64,000 bases of DNA from Vreelandella andesensis (GTDB taxonomy: Bacteria > Pseudomonadota > Gammaproteobacteria > Pseudomonadales > Halomonadaceae). Within the stretch, counting starts at the first letter, position 1. The number at the start of each line of letters is the position of its first letter. The position numbers and the translations under genes were made by a program. The notes under the pieces were generated by a model, which saw nothing but the letters and a program-made list of their open reading frames with translations, did not search any database and was not told where the DNA came from. The stretch spans positions 248,001-312,000 of the forward strand of contig NZ_RZHG01000007.1 of NCBI RefSeq assembly GCF_003989795.1, given 5' to 3'. Below are positions 1 through 9,004 of this stretch, piece by piece.

Positions 1-2
1 TT

Positions 3-149
3 TCGGCAGCTTATCATCCAGAGGCTGAAAGCGGCTTGCGCTATAACGATGAACTTCTCGCGATCGATTGGCCGATTCCGCCCACGGTAGTGTCTGAAAA
101 AGACGCTAACTGGCCCTTAATCAGCGAGCGAAGCGAAGCCCTTTTTTAA
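3..149 (+). CDS. rfbC: dTDP-4-dehydrorhamnose 3,5-epimerase, C-terminal end (partial)
   Basis: Reading frame 3 is open from the window edge to a TAA at 147-149 and encodes the last 48 residues of a protein whose start lies upstream. The visible tail contains YHPEAESGLRYNDELLAIDW and later VVSEKDANWPL. This matches the conserved C-terminus of RmlC/RfbC enzymes (Y..P..E..L.WND..L.I.WP followed by LS.KD). The family epimerises C3 and C5 of dTDP-4-keto-6-deoxyglucose in dTDP-L-rhamnose synthesis for surface polysaccharide. Related rml genes would be expected just outside the window. The identification rests on a short fragment but the motif is distinctive. Confidence 0.82.
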   Translation, partial: SAAYHPEAESGLRYNDELLAIDWPIPPTVVSEKDANWPLISERSEALF

Positions 150-187
150 CCTTCAGGGACATTAGCAATCAGCCAAACCGTGCCCAC

Positions 188-217
188 AAAAAAAAGGGGC
201 AGCGTCATCGCTGCCCC
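188..217 (-). terminator. Rho-independent terminator of rnb
   Basis: Perfect 9-bp stem GGGGCAGCG/CGCTGCCCC (196-204 and 209-217) with a TCAT loop. Read on the minus strand it is followed by eight T residues (complement of the A-run 188-195). It lies 24 bp past the rnb stop codon. Confidence 0.9.
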
Positions 218-241
218 TTACTAGTGATGCCTAGCGATCGA

Positions 242-2191
242 CTAGGAATCAGCCGCCGTCGGCTTTGCCACCAGCGAGCGGGTCTCTTCACGGGCTTCGG
301 TGAGTACCACACGAAGCGGATCGCCCAACTTGTAGCGCTCTTTGCCTTCGATCTGAATGCGCCCCTCTTTGTCGTCAATCACCACTTTGGCTCGATCACT
401 GTGCATCAGTGGGGCGGGTACGAAAGCGGTGGCACCGTTCTCCAGTAGGCGAACCCGCATCCCTCCACGGTTGATCGCCATGATCTCCGCATCGAAGGTG
501 TCCTGATTCTGAGCAGCTGGCGTTAAGTAGCGCACGTAGAGCCAATCTTTTACGTCACGCTCTGCCATGCGGTTCAGGCGGCGACGCTCGGTAAGTTGCT
601 CAGTGAGCTGCTGGCTGGCTTCTGCAGGCGCCTGTTCACCTTTAAGCACGCGCTTAATCAAGCGGTGGTTGACCATATCGCCATATTTACGAATCGGCGA
701 CGTCCAGGTGGCGTAAGCCGGTAACCCTAGGCCAAAGTGCGGGCCAGGTTGGGCTGACATGCTGGTGAAGCCTTGGAAGCGACGCAGGCGGGCGTCCAAC
801 CAGGCATCATCACGGCTTTCCAGGGCGCGCTTGAGCTCTTTGTAATGAGCCAGCTCAGTCAGTGCTTCCTGAGCGACCTCGATTTCCTGGGTCGCCAAGA
901 ATTCTTGAGCAGATTCGGCTTTTTCTGGTTCAAAGGCGCGGTGCACATTGAAGATGCCGTGGCCGATATGTTTGGCGAGAAAATCCGCACAGCAAGCGTT
1001 GGCGGCAATCATCGACTCTTCAATCATACGGTTAGCGATACGGCGATCTTCGGTGCGAATTCCTAATACGTTGCCCGCGTCGTCCAGGTCGAAAGCGTAA
1101 TCAGGGCGATCTTTGAACACCAGGGCGTGTTCATTGCGCCACGCAGTCCGCGCCTCGGTCAAATCGCGCAGTGCTTTTAACTGTTCAGCGATATTGTCGG
1201 CGGGAGCCCAGTCACCTTGACCGTCAATCCAGTCGGAAACGCGGTCATAGGCGAGTTTGGCGTGGGATTTCACGTTAGCCGCAAAGAAACGGTAATCACC
1301 TAGGCTGCCATCGGCATTAATATCCAGCGAGCAGGCGAGAGCAGGGCGATCCTGACCTTCCCATAGCGAGCAGAGGTCATCTGCCAGCTGCTCAGGCAGC
1401 ATCGTCACGTTCTGGCCGGGCAAGTAAACCGTGAAAGCACGCGTACGCGCTTCAAGATCGGCCGCATGGCCTTCCTCAACGTAGGCCGTCGGGTCGGCGA
1501 TCGCAACGCTTAGTCGCCAGCCACTGTTTTCCAACGCTTCCACGTGTAACGCGTCGTCCATATCGCGGGTTTTTTCGCCATCAATGGTGAAGAAGGGCTG
1601 TGCCGTGAGGTCTTCACGCGTCAGTCCCTCGTCATGCAGTGGCCATTCGGTACCGGCATCAGGGCATTCCTGTTCCAGCGCATGGCGGGCAAGGGTGACG
1701 CGCCACGGAACAGCAGGGTCGTCTGACTTTGCCACCAGTTCATCAATTTGTGAAAAGAAGCCGCGATCTTTCTCTTTCAGCGGGTGGCGTACCAGCCGGG
1801 CGACAACCCAGTCACCATCAGCAATGGTGGCTTCATCCAAGCTGTTCTTAATGCGCGCCTTGAGCACGTTGCGAATCGACGGATGGTCGGGCACAACGGC
1901 TAAACGGTCTTCGCGCTTCTGAACACGGGCAACAAAGCGATCAAGCCCAGCTTCAATCAGCTTTTCAGGCTCAACGGACTTTTTATCGCCATTTTCATGG
2001 ATCACCGCCTCGACGCGATCGCCGTGCAGTACCTGCTTCATGGCGGGGGGCGGCACGAAATAGGATTCACCGCTATCGGTTTCAAGAAAACCGAACCCTT
2101 TCTCGGTGGCTTTAATCACCCCTTCAGCGCGTGGGGTGGTGTCACGGATCTGTTGCTTGAGCTGGGCAAGCAAGGAGTTGTTTTGCAGCAT
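242..2191 (-). CDS. rnb: Exoribonuclease II (RNase II)
   Basis: Cytoplasmic 3'-to-5' hydrolytic exoribonuclease that degrades single-stranded mRNA. The protein resembles E. coli RNase II over its whole length: N-terminal cold-shock domains (LLAQLKQQ then GVIKATEKGFGFLE), a central RNB catalytic domain and a C-terminal S1 domain. The magnesium-binding acidic cluster is intact as D204...D210-M-D212-D213, three residues offset from the E. coli catalytic aspartates. The longest open frame starts at 2251, but the second Met at 2191 gives MLQNNSLLAQ, which aligns with the E. coli start, so I use 2191; its ribosome binding site is weak either way. It ends in a strong terminator and appears to be transcribed alone. 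Confidence 0.95.
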   Translation of the reverse strand: MLQNNSLLAQLKQQIRDTTPRAEGVIKATEKGFGFLETDSGESYFVPPPAMKQVLHGDRVEAVIHENGDKKSVEPEKLIEAGLDRFVARVQKREDRLAVVPDHPSIRNVLKARIKNSLDEATIADGDWVVARLVRHPLKEKDRGFFSQIDELVAKSDDPAVPWRVTLARHALEQECPDAGTEWPLHDEGLTREDLTAQPFFTIDGEKTRDMDDALHVEALENSGWRLSVAIADPTAYVEEGHAADLEARTRAFTVYLPGQNVTMLPEQLADDLCSLWEGQDRPALACSLDINADGSLGDYRFFAANVKSHAKLAYDRVSDWIDGQGDWAPADNIAEQLKALRDLTEARTAWRNEHALVFKDRPDYAFDLDDAGNVLGIRTEDRRIANRMIEESMIAANACCADFLAKHIGHGIFNVHRAFEPEKAESAQEFLATQEIEVAQEALTELAHYKELKRALESRDDAWLDARLRRFQGFTSMSAQPGPHFGLGLPAYATWTSPIRKYGDMVNHRLIKRVLKGEQAPAEASQQLTEQLTERRRLNRMAERDVKDWLYVRYLTPAAQNQDTFDAEIMAINRGGMRVRLLENGATAFVPAPLMHSDRAKVVIDDKEGRIQIEGKERYKLGDPLRVVLTEAREETRSLVAKPTAADS

Positions 2192-2526
2192 GTGTTCAAT
2201 CAGTTGGCGAGAGTAGCCTGCCACTATACGGATTCCCAAAGGCTGCGCCAATCGTGGTTACCCTCAAGTTCGCTTTGGTTCAAAACTATCAACGGTCTAC
2301 GTTCACTCTTGTGAATGTGTTATCGCCTTTTTTAGCCGATGGCGTGATCATGGAAGTAGAGAAACGTTACCTGCCCGTCTCGGTGCTGCCCGCTCCGCTA
2401 ACCGTAGACACACAGTAGACACATCTCTTTATGCAGTGCTATGACAGCACCATAGGAACAAGACACTAGCAATATATAACCGCTGACCCACGGTTGTCGG
2501 GCAGCGATTGACTAAGGGAGTTCAGC
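2192..2526. other. Intergenic region between divergent rnb and the Cof-type phosphatase gene
   Basis: About 335 bp with no convincing gene. It must hold the rnb promoter (minus) and the phosphatase promoter (plus), but I cannot place either with confidence. A short direct repeat of GTAGACACA with an 11-bp period is present at 2404-2425. The ribosome binding site AAGGGAG sits just upstream of 2527. Confidence 0.5.
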
Positions 2527-3324
2527 ATGACCTCACGCCTTATCGTTTCCGATCTTGACGGTACGCTACTCGACAGCGACCACCAGCTGGATGAGCGTAC
2601 TGTGGATGTGCTGCGTGCGCTGGTAAAACAGGGCCACCATGTCGCGCTGGCGTCTGGCCGTCACTACCATGATATGCGTGTATTCCGGGACCAGCTGGAT
2701 ATTCCCGTACATTTAATCAGCACCAACGGGGCGTACACCCACGACCCGGATGGCAGGCTGCTGAGCGCAACACATCTTGATCCTTCCCATGCTAAAACGC
2801 TTATTAAGTTGCCGCGCTCGCCTCAGGTACGGCTCAGCCTCTACCGTGAAAACGGTTGGCATGTCGATGCCGAAGCACCACATCTGCTGTCATTGCATGC
2901 GTCGACAGGCTTCACTTACGAGGTCGTGCCGCCGGAAGAGATGGATGCCAACGGTGTTGGTAAAGTGCTCTATCTGGGCGACCCGGCGGCGTTAGCGCAA
3001 TTGGAGCATCAGGCCCAGAAAGCTCACGGTCTCGGCCTGCATATTACTTACTCAACGGCGAACGCGTTAGAAATCATGGCGGGAGGCGTCAATAAAGGGG
3101 TGGCCTTAACGGCACTGCTAGAGAGGCTAAAGCTGACGCCAGCAGAGTGCTTAGCATTTGGCGATAACCTGAACGACACTGAAATGCTTAATCTGGCAGG
3201 GGAGGCCCAGATCATGGCCAATGCCCACCCTGAGCTATTTGAACGTATCAACGGTGCTGAGCGTATTGGTCATCATGGCGAAACCGCCGTTGCTAAGTGG
3301 CTAGTAAAACGTTTCGCGCTATAG
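2527..3324 (+). CDS. Cof-type HAD-superfamily phosphatase
   Basis: A 265-residue haloacid-dehalogenase-type phosphohydrolase of the Cof/IIB subfamily. Motif I is DLDGT with nucleophile D9 and acid/base D11. Motif IV is GDNLND beginning at residue 212. Between them lies the large IIB cap (about residues 80-190). The sequence resembles E. coli Cof (HMP-pyrophosphate phosphatase) through the NGAY, NKG.AL and GDNLND.EML blocks, but such enzymes are promiscuous towards sugar phosphates and pyridoxal phosphate, so the substrate is not assigned. A good ribosome binding site (AAGGGAG) precedes the ATG. It is followed after 119 bp by the two-component pair on the same strand. Confidence 0.88.
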   Translation: MTSRLIVSDLDGTLLDSDHQLDERTVDVLRALVKQGHHVALASGRHYHDMRVFRDQLDIPVHLISTNGAYTHDPDGRLLSATHLDPSHAKTLIKLPRSPQVRLSLYRENGWHVDAEAPHLLSLHASTGFTYEVVPPEEMDANGVGKVLYLGDPAALAQLEHQAQKAHGLGLHITYSTANALEIMAGGVNKGVALTALLERLKLTPAECLAFGDNLNDTEMLNLAGEAQIMANAHPELFERINGAERIGHHGETAVAKWLVKRFAL

Positions 3325-3443
3325 CAACCCTTCTTGCTGCAACCTTGGTCTATGGCCGCTTGCGATAGAGTGGTCACTCCACCATCATCTAGCCCCGAAA
3401 ATGATAATAACGAGCGAAAATAACCCAGGGGTGCTTTGCTACC

Positions 3444-4169
3444 ATGACTACCACGCCTGCTACCTTGATGGTCGTTGATGACGACTCGGAAATCCGCGAA
3501 CTACTGGCAGACTATTTAGGGCGTCACGGTTATCACGTATTGACCGCTGATGGGGCTGAGTCGCTATATCAGCAACTGGTTGGGCAAACGCCAGACTTAT
3601 TGATTGTTGACGTTATGATGCCGGGAGATGACGGTTTTACTATTTGCCGGGAACTGCGCAAAACCAGCGACACGCCGATTATTATGCTCACTGCCAGTGC
3701 CGATGATACCGACCGTATTTTGGGGCTAGAATTAGGCGCTGATGACTATATAGGTAAGCCCTTTAACCCTCGCGAGCTGCTAGCGCGGATTAAAGCGGTA
3801 CTGCGTCGAATCCGTCCTGCCGCCACGGTTGCGTCAACTCAAGCGTCGCGCTGGGTTCGCTTTGGTGATTGGCGACTTGACCGCATGACGCGTGAACTGG
3901 TTGATCAGGCGGACATTCGCACCGCGCTGTCGGGAGCGGATTTTCAGTTGCTTCAGGTATTTTTAGAGCGTCCCGGTACAGTGATCACCCGCGACGACCT
4001 TTTTACCCTTTCCCGTGGGCGCGATGCGCCGCCGCTGGACCGCTCTATTGACGTACATGTATGCCGCTTGCGCCAGCGGTTGGGGGAAGATGCGCAGCAC
4101 TCTCAACTGATTCGTACCGTGCGCGGAGCTGGCTATGTGTTGACCGCCAGGGTTGAACCCGTTTCGTGA
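3444..4169 (+). CDS. gltR: OmpR-family response regulator, GltR-like
   Basis: DNA-binding response regulator of 241 residues. The receiver domain (about 8-122) has the acidic pocket D12-D13-D14, phospho-acceptor D56 in DVMMPGDDG, T83 and K105 in the GKPF motif. A winged-helix output domain follows (about 135-236), ending with the typical RTVRGAGYVL wing. Its stop overlaps the histidine kinase start (GTGA), so the pair is co-translated. The genes immediately downstream encode a glucose-type ABC importer, the same arrangement as GltR/GtrS next to gtsABCD in Pseudomonas. I therefore infer that it controls sugar uptake; the inducing ligand is not shown by the sequence. Confidence 0.85.
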   Translation: MTTTPATLMVVDDDSEIRELLADYLGRHGYHVLTADGAESLYQQLVGQTPDLLIVDVMMPGDDGFTICRELRKTSDTPIIMLTASADDTDRILGLELGADDYIGKPFNPRELLARIKAVLRRIRPAATVASTQASRWVRFGDWRLDRMTRELVDQADIRTALSGADFQLLQVFLERPGTVITRDDLFTLSRGRDAPPLDRSIDVHVCRLRQRLGEDAQHSQLIRTVRGAGYVLTARVEPVS

Positions 4170-5638
4170 AAAGCATAAAGCGCAAGCTCGCACGCTGGCT
4201 GCCCGGTAGCCTACGTGGACGCTTTGTGATCATTATGATTGCTGGTGTGCTGGCCGCTCAAACAGCCAGCTATGCACTGTGGACATCACAGGTGCGTGAC
4301 AGCCAGCTTGAACAGTTAGATGAGCTTTCCAGCAACATGGCGTTCAGTATTGCCTCGACCATGCGATTTTTCCGTTCGCTGCCGGTGGATTATCGCCATA
4401 TTGTGCTGGATCAGTTACGCAATATGGGCGGCACGCGCTTCTTTGTTAGTGTGAACGAGCGGCGCATTCCTGTGGAAGATATTGGCAGCGGCCCTGAAAA
4501 AGACGTTGTCGTGAATAATGTGCGCTCGATTCTGACCGAGCAGCTTTCCATTGATGACGTCGAGGTAGAGTTCTCCCGACCGGAAACGCTGCGCGTTTTT
4601 AATAACGAAGTATTACTGCGTGACCTGCCGCCTCGCTGGGGGCAGCACAGCCTGTTAATGGAGCCACTTTCGCCACCTATTTTAGTGGTGCAGCTGGAGC
4701 TAGCCCCTGATACTTGGCTTTACGTGGGCACACTGCTTGGCGTGCCGGATATTTTTAGCGGCTATCGCTGGCTTTCAGAAGAGCGCCTGTTGGTGGGTGT
4801 ACTGGTGTTACTCAGTGTCTTGGCGCTTTCCTTGCTCGGCATTACGAACGTGACCCGCCCGCTGGCGCGACTCTCCCGCGCGGCACGCCAGCTTGGCAAT
4901 GACTTGGATAGCCCGCCACTCAACGAGAGCGGGCCTAAAGAAGTGGCCGCCACTGCAGCGGCCTTTAATCGTATGCAGCGGCGAATTCGCGAACAGATTG
5001 ATGAGCGCGAGCGGCTGTTTTCAGCGATTTCTCATGATCTTAAAACCCCGATTACCCGCTTACGGCTGCGTGCCGAAATGCTCGATGACCCCGCTCAGCG
5101 TGAACGTTTTTGCGCCTCGCTGGATGAGCTGTCAGAACTGGTTAAAGGCGCGTTGGCCTCGGTGAAGGGGCTGGATCTGCATGAAGACCCGCAGCCCACG
5201 GACATTAGTGCGCTGCTGTTGGAGATCGCCGAAGAGCTGCGCCTGCACGGCGGTGAGGTGTCACTCGATGGCTCCGTGTCGCCACTTACCGTTAAGCCGC
5301 TGGCGTTGAAACGCTGCTTGGCCAACCTGCTTGAGAATGCAGTGTTTTATGGTCAGAAGGCGACCGTGACAGTGGCAGAGCAGGCGGATGTCGTGACGTT
5401 GCGCATTCATGATAACGGGCCAGGTATGCCTGACGCTCAGCTTTCCCGGGTATTTTCCCCTTTCGTGCGGTTGGAAGCCTCTCGAAGCCGTTACACCGGT
5501 GGAAGTGGCCTGGGGCTTGGTATTGCCAGGCATATTGCCCGTGCCCACGGGGGCGATATTGTCTTATCTAATCACCCGACAGGCGGGCTGGTAGCCACCT
5601 TAACGCTTCCACGTCAAACGAGTGTTACTGACTTGTAA
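4166..5638 (+). CDS. gtrS: Sensor histidine kinase, GtrS-like
   Basis: Membrane sensor kinase of 490 residues, partner of the preceding regulator. It starts at a GTG whose last bases overlap the regulator's TGA. Two hydrophobic segments (about 18-40 and 212-232) flank a periplasmic sensor region of about 170 residues. A HAMP linker (from TNVTRPLARL) is followed by the H-box SHDLKTPITRLR with phospho-accepting H290. The N-box NLLENAVFYG, G1 box DNGPGMP and G2 box GGSGLGLGIA complete an intact HATPase domain. In Pseudomonas GtrS senses glucose-derived ketogluconates; whether this protein senses the same compounds is inference from the neighbouring transporter. Confidence 0.86.
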   Translation: MKSIKRKLARWLPGSLRGRFVIIMIAGVLAAQTASYALWTSQVRDSQLEQLDELSSNMAFSIASTMRFFRSLPVDYRHIVLDQLRNMGGTRFFVSVNERRIPVEDIGSGPEKDVVVNNVRSILTEQLSIDDVEVEFSRPETLRVFNNEVLLRDLPPRWGQHSLLMEPLSPPILVVQLELAPDTWLYVGTLLGVPDIFSGYRWLSEERLLVGVLVLLSVLALSLLGITNVTRPLARLSRAARQLGNDLDSPPLNESGPKEVAATAAAFNRMQRRIREQIDERERLFSAISHDLKTPITRLRLRAEMLDDPAQRERFCASLDELSELVKGALASVKGLDLHEDPQPTDISALLLEIAEELRLHGGEVSLDGSVSPLTVKPLALKRCLANLLENAVFYGQKATVTVAEQADVVTLRIHDNGPGMPDAQLSRVFSPFVRLEASRSRYTGGSGLGLGIARHIARAHGGDIVLSNHPTGGLVATLTLPRQTSVTDL

Positions 5639-5766
5639 TAAATCACTAACACGTTTAATAAAGTGCTAAGACTATGCAGGACTCGGTAACTCCCGTTGTG
5701 TGGCTGGGTGGCGTACTCTGCTGTGAGTCGTTCAGCCGTTAACCGTTAGCGACATCTCATAAGCAC

Positions 5767-5794
5767 AATAACAACAGCTCAATAACAACAGCAG
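5767..5794 (+). repeat. 14-bp tandem duplication abutting the gtsA ribosome binding site
   Basis: Two adjacent copies of AATAACAACAGC(TC/AG) at 5767-5780 and 5781-5794. The second runs into the GCAGGAGC ribosome binding site of gtsA, so it lies in the 5' untranslated leader. Confidence 0.75.
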
Positions 5795-5803
5795 GAGCTA
5801 TTC

Positions 5804-7099
5804 ATGCCGAGTATCAATATGCCCGTTCTTAACGTACCGACGTTTAAAAAATCCGCATTCGCGTTGGCCCTGGTGGCTGGCACCACCATGGCGGCCAGCA
5901 CCACGCAAGCCAACGAAGTGGAAGTACTGCATTGGTGGACATCCGGCGGTGAAGCCCGCGCAGCTAACGTCCTCAAAGACTTAATGGAAGCCGAAGGTTA
6001 TGGCTGGCAAGATTTCGCCGTGGCGGGCGGCGGTGGTGAAACCGCCATGACGGTACTTAAATCCCGTGCCATGTCGGGCAACCCGCCTTCCGCAGCGCAA
6101 ATTAAAGGGCCTGAAATTCAAGAGTGGGGCGAGCTTGGCCTGTTGGGGAATCTGGATGAGGTTGCAACGGCAGAAGGCTGGAATGAACTGCTGCCCGAGC
6201 GGGTCGCTAACATCATGCGCCATGATGGCCAGTACGTGGCGGTACCGGTCAACGTGCATCGGGTGAACTGGCTATGGGCCAACCCGGAAGTACTGGACGC
6301 CGCTGGCGTTGAAATGCCGACCACGCTTGATGAACTGTTTGCGGCAGGTGAGGCAATTCGAGAAGCCGGTTTCGTACCGCTTGCCCACGGTGGCCAGGCT
6401 TGGCAGGACGCCACCATATTTGAAAGTGTCGTGTTGGGTAGCCAGGGCACTGAATTTTATCAGCAAGCGCTGGTAGAGCTGGACCCAGAGGCGCTAGGTG
6501 GGGAGCAGATGATTGCTGCGCTAGAAGACTTTAAACGCCTTCGCGAGCTGATGGATCAAGGTATGTCAGGCCGCGATTGGAACATTGCCACTGCGATGGT
6601 GATTGAAGGCGTTGCTGGCTTTCAGCTAATGGGTGACTGGGCCAAAGGTGAATTCACCGCCGCAGGCCTGACCGCCGGAGAAGACTACCTGTGTGCTGCT
6701 GCCCCGGGGACTCAGGATGCCTTCACCTTTAACATCGATAGCTTGGCAATGTTTCGTGTAACCGACGACGCCGAACGTGATGCCCAGCAAACCCTGGCGC
6801 GTTTAGTATTAGAGCCGACTTTTCAAGAAGCTTTTAACCTTGCCAAAGGCTCTATTCCCGCGCGGCCCGACCTGGATATGAGTGAGTTCGACAGCTGTGC
6901 CAAGCAGTCGCTCGCCGACTTCCAGCGCACCGCTGATGAAGGTGGTTTAGTTCCTAGTATGGCCCATGGGATGGCGGTACGCGCTGATGTTCAGGGGGCG
7001 ATTTTTGATGTCGTGACCAACTACTTCAACGATACCAATATGCCTGCCGAAGAAGCCGCCAAACGGATGGTGAGTGCGGCTGAAACCGCCTCGTTTTAA
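5804..7099 (+). CDS. gtsA: Glucose/mannose-type ABC transporter, periplasmic binding protein
   Basis: Solute-binding protein of 431 residues for a carbohydrate ABC importer. A signal peptide spans about residues 1-36 (basic n-region, hydrophobic core, then STTQA before NEVEVLHWWTSGGE). It resembles Pseudomonas GtsA throughout: HWWTSGGE, VAGGGGETAMTVLKSRA, IKGPEIQEW, VPVNVHRVNWLW, LAHGGQAWQD and FNIDSLA. That protein binds glucose (and mannose) and delivers it to the GtsBC permease. The start is fixed by the AGGAGC site and the signal sequence. It is first in a four-gene operon and is separated from gtsB by a stable hairpin, a common way to make more binding protein than permease. Confidence 0.92.
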   Translation: MPSINMPVLNVPTFKKSAFALALVAGTTMAASTTQANEVEVLHWWTSGGEARAANVLKDLMEAEGYGWQDFAVAGGGGETAMTVLKSRAMSGNPPSAAQIKGPEIQEWGELGLLGNLDEVATAEGWNELLPERVANIMRHDGQYVAVPVNVHRVNWLWANPEVLDAAGVEMPTTLDELFAAGEAIREAGFVPLAHGGQAWQDATIFESVVLGSQGTEFYQQALVELDPEALGGEQMIAALEDFKRLRELMDQGMSGRDWNIATAMVIEGVAGFQLMGDWAKGEFTAAGLTAGEDYLCAAAPGTQDAFTFNIDSLAMFRVTDDAERDAQQTLARLVLEPTFQEAFNLAKGSIPARPDLDMSEFDSCAKQSLADFQRTADEGGLVPSMAHGMAVRADVQGAIFDVVTNYFNDTNMPAEEAAKRMVSAAETASF

Positions 7100-7130
7100 G
7101 CCACCGCACACTTTTATAAGTGACTAAATG

Positions 7131-7153
7131 AGCGCTGCCGCAACGGCGGCGCT
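7131..7153 (+). promoter_or_regulatory. Intercistronic RNA hairpin between gtsA and gtsB
   Basis: Ten-base-pair stem AGCGCTGCCG/CGGCGGCGCT (one G-T wobble) around a CAA loop, 31 bp after the gtsA stop. There is no T-run behind it, so it is more likely an mRNA-stabilising or attenuating structure than a full terminator. Differential expression is inference. Confidence 0.6.
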
Positions 7154-7180
7154 AGCGGTTGACCGGTGAGGAATTATCTC

Positions 7181-8095
7181 ATGAGTGAATCCACGACGCG
7201 CACTGCTGTGCGGCCGACGGCATCTGGCTGGCTGCAAGCTTGGCTGCCACGCTTGGTGCTTGCGCCTTCTATAGCGGTGTCTCTATTTTTTGTTTACGGC
7301 TTCATGCTGTGGACTTTTGTGCTGTCGCTAACCAGCTCACGCATGCTGCCAAGCTACGATTTCGTTGGCTTTGGCCAGTATTCTCGGCTGATGGCCAACG
7401 AACGCTGGTGGGTCGCATCCACCAACCTGATGCTGTTTGGCACGCTGTTTATTGTGATCTGTCTGGTGATTGGCGTTTTGCTGGCGATGCTGCTGGATCA
7501 GAAAATCCGTCAGGAAGGCGCTTTGCGGACGATTTATCTCTACCCGATGGCACTGTCGTTTATCGTCACCGGTGTGGTGTGGAAGTGGTTACTCAACCCG
7601 CAGTTGGGCATTCAGGCCATGGTGCAGGGGTGGGGATTCGAGTCATTTCGCTTTGACTGGATCGTTGACTCGGACATGGCGATTTATACCCTGGTCATCG
7701 CCGCAGTTTGGCAGGCATCTGGCTTTGTGATGGCGCTGTTTCTTGCCGGGCTGAGGGGTGTCGACGACAGCATTGTCAAAGCGGCCCAGTTGGATGGCGC
7801 TAGCCTGCCGCGCATCTACTGGCGAGTGGTGATGCCATGCCTGCGCCCGGTGGTGTTTAGCGCGGTGATGATTCTGGCTCACATCGCCATCAAAAGCTTT
7901 GATTTAGTGGTGGCGCTTACCGGCGGCGGGCCTGGCTATGCCACCGACCTGCCAGCAACCTTTATGTACACCCATGCCTTTAACCGTGCCCAGATCGGGC
8001 TTGGCTCGGCCAGCGCCATGTTAATGCTTGGCGGCGTTTTGGCTATCTTGATTCCTTACCTCTACTCCGAACTAAGGAGCCGTAAACATGGCTAA
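7181..8095 (+). CDS. gtsB: Glucose-type ABC transporter, permease 1
   Basis: Inner-membrane permease of the MalF type, 304 residues from the chosen ATG, with about six hydrophobic segments. The cytoplasmic EAA loop is visible as QLDGASLPRIYWRVVMPCLRP. The open frame extends back to a GTG at 7166, but GAGGAA at 7168-7173 is ideally spaced for the ATG at 7181 (MSESTTRTAV), so I prefer that start. Its 3' end overlaps gtsC by 8 bp, indicating translational coupling. With gtsC it forms the transmembrane channel served by GtsA and GtsD. Confidence 0.9.
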   Translation: MSESTTRTAVRPTASGWLQAWLPRLVLAPSIAVSLFFVYGFMLWTFVLSLTSSRMLPSYDFVGFGQYSRLMANERWWVASTNLMLFGTLFIVICLVIGVLLAMLLDQKIRQEGALRTIYLYPMALSFIVTGVVWKWLLNPQLGIQAMVQGWGFESFRFDWIVDSDMAIYTLVIAAVWQASGFVMALFLAGLRGVDDSIVKAAQLDGASLPRIYWRVVMPCLRPVVFSAVMILAHIAIKSFDLVVALTGGGPGYATDLPATFMYTHAFNRAQIGLGSASAMLMLGGVLAILIPYLYSELRSRKHG

Positions 8096-8969
8096 CGTGA
8101 TTCGTCGGCAAACCCCCGCCGCACGGCTGTTGCGTGCCGTGCTTTATAGCGTACTTATTATCGCGGGGCTGTTTTATATCCTGCCGCTGGTGGTCATGCT
8201 GATGACCTCTATCAAGCCGTTAAGTGAAATCAGCGCGGGAACGTTGCTGTCGCTGCCGCAAAATCCAACCCTTGAACCCTGGACCAAAGCCTGGGGAGAA
8301 GCCTGCACCGGGATGCGCTGTGAAGGGGTTGGCGGCTATTTTTGGAACTCCTTTGCGATTGTGATTCCGGCGGTGCTGATCTCCACCACGGTAGGAGCGC
8401 TAAATGGCTATGCGTTAACTAAATGGCGCTTTAAAGGTTCTGAATTGGTTTTTGCGCTGATGCTGTTTGGCTGCTTTATCCCGTTTCAGGTGGTGTTGCT
8501 GCCCATGGCGCAAACCCTAGGCTGGTTGGGGCTATCGAGCTCACGTGCAGGGCTGATTCTGGTTCACGTGGTGTTTGGCATTGCCTTTACCACGCTATTT
8601 TTCCGCAATTTTTATGTTGGGATTCCTAACGAACTGGTGTCGGCGGCGAAGCTTGATGGTGCCGGGTTCTTCCGAATTTTCTGGCGCATTCTATTGCCGG
8701 TTTCCGCCCCGATTATCGTGGTGTCGGTGATTTGGCAGTTCACTCAGATTTGGAACGACTTTTTATTCGGCGTGGCGTTCTCGGCGCACAACACACAGCC
8801 GGTCACGGTGGCGCTGAATAACCTGGTCAATACCTCAACTGGCGTGCGCGAGTACAACGTCGATATGGCGGCCGCCATGATGATTGCGGCATTGCCGACG
8901 CTGTTGGTTTACGTACTGGCGGGTAAATATTTTGTGCGTGGTTTAACCGCAGGCTCCGTGAAGGGTTAA
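8088..8969 (+). CDS. gtsC: Glucose-type ABC transporter, permease 2
   Basis: MalG-type permease of 293 residues with six predicted membrane segments. The EAA-loop region is SAAKLDGAGFFRIFWRILLP, where the ATPase docks. The ATG lies within the last codons of gtsB and is preceded by AAGGAG. The loop containing CTGMRCEGVGGYFWNS after the first segment is periplasmic by topology. It heterodimerises with GtsB. A 35-bp spacer with no terminator separates it from gtsD. Confidence 0.9.
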   Translation: MANVIRRQTPAARLLRAVLYSVLIIAGLFYILPLVVMLMTSIKPLSEISAGTLLSLPQNPTLEPWTKAWGEACTGMRCEGVGGYFWNSFAIVIPAVLISTTVGALNGYALTKWRFKGSELVFALMLFGCFIPFQVVLLPMAQTLGWLGLSSSRAGLILVHVVFGIAFTTLFFRNFYVGIPNELVSAAKLDGAGFFRIFWRILLPVSAPIIVVSVIWQFTQIWNDFLFGVAFSAHNTQPVTVALNNLVNTSTGVREYNVDMAAAMMIAALPTLLVYVLAGKYFVRGLTAGSVKG

Positions 8970-9004
8970 GGTTTTAAAAGCCTAATAACAATAGGATTTT
9001 CATT

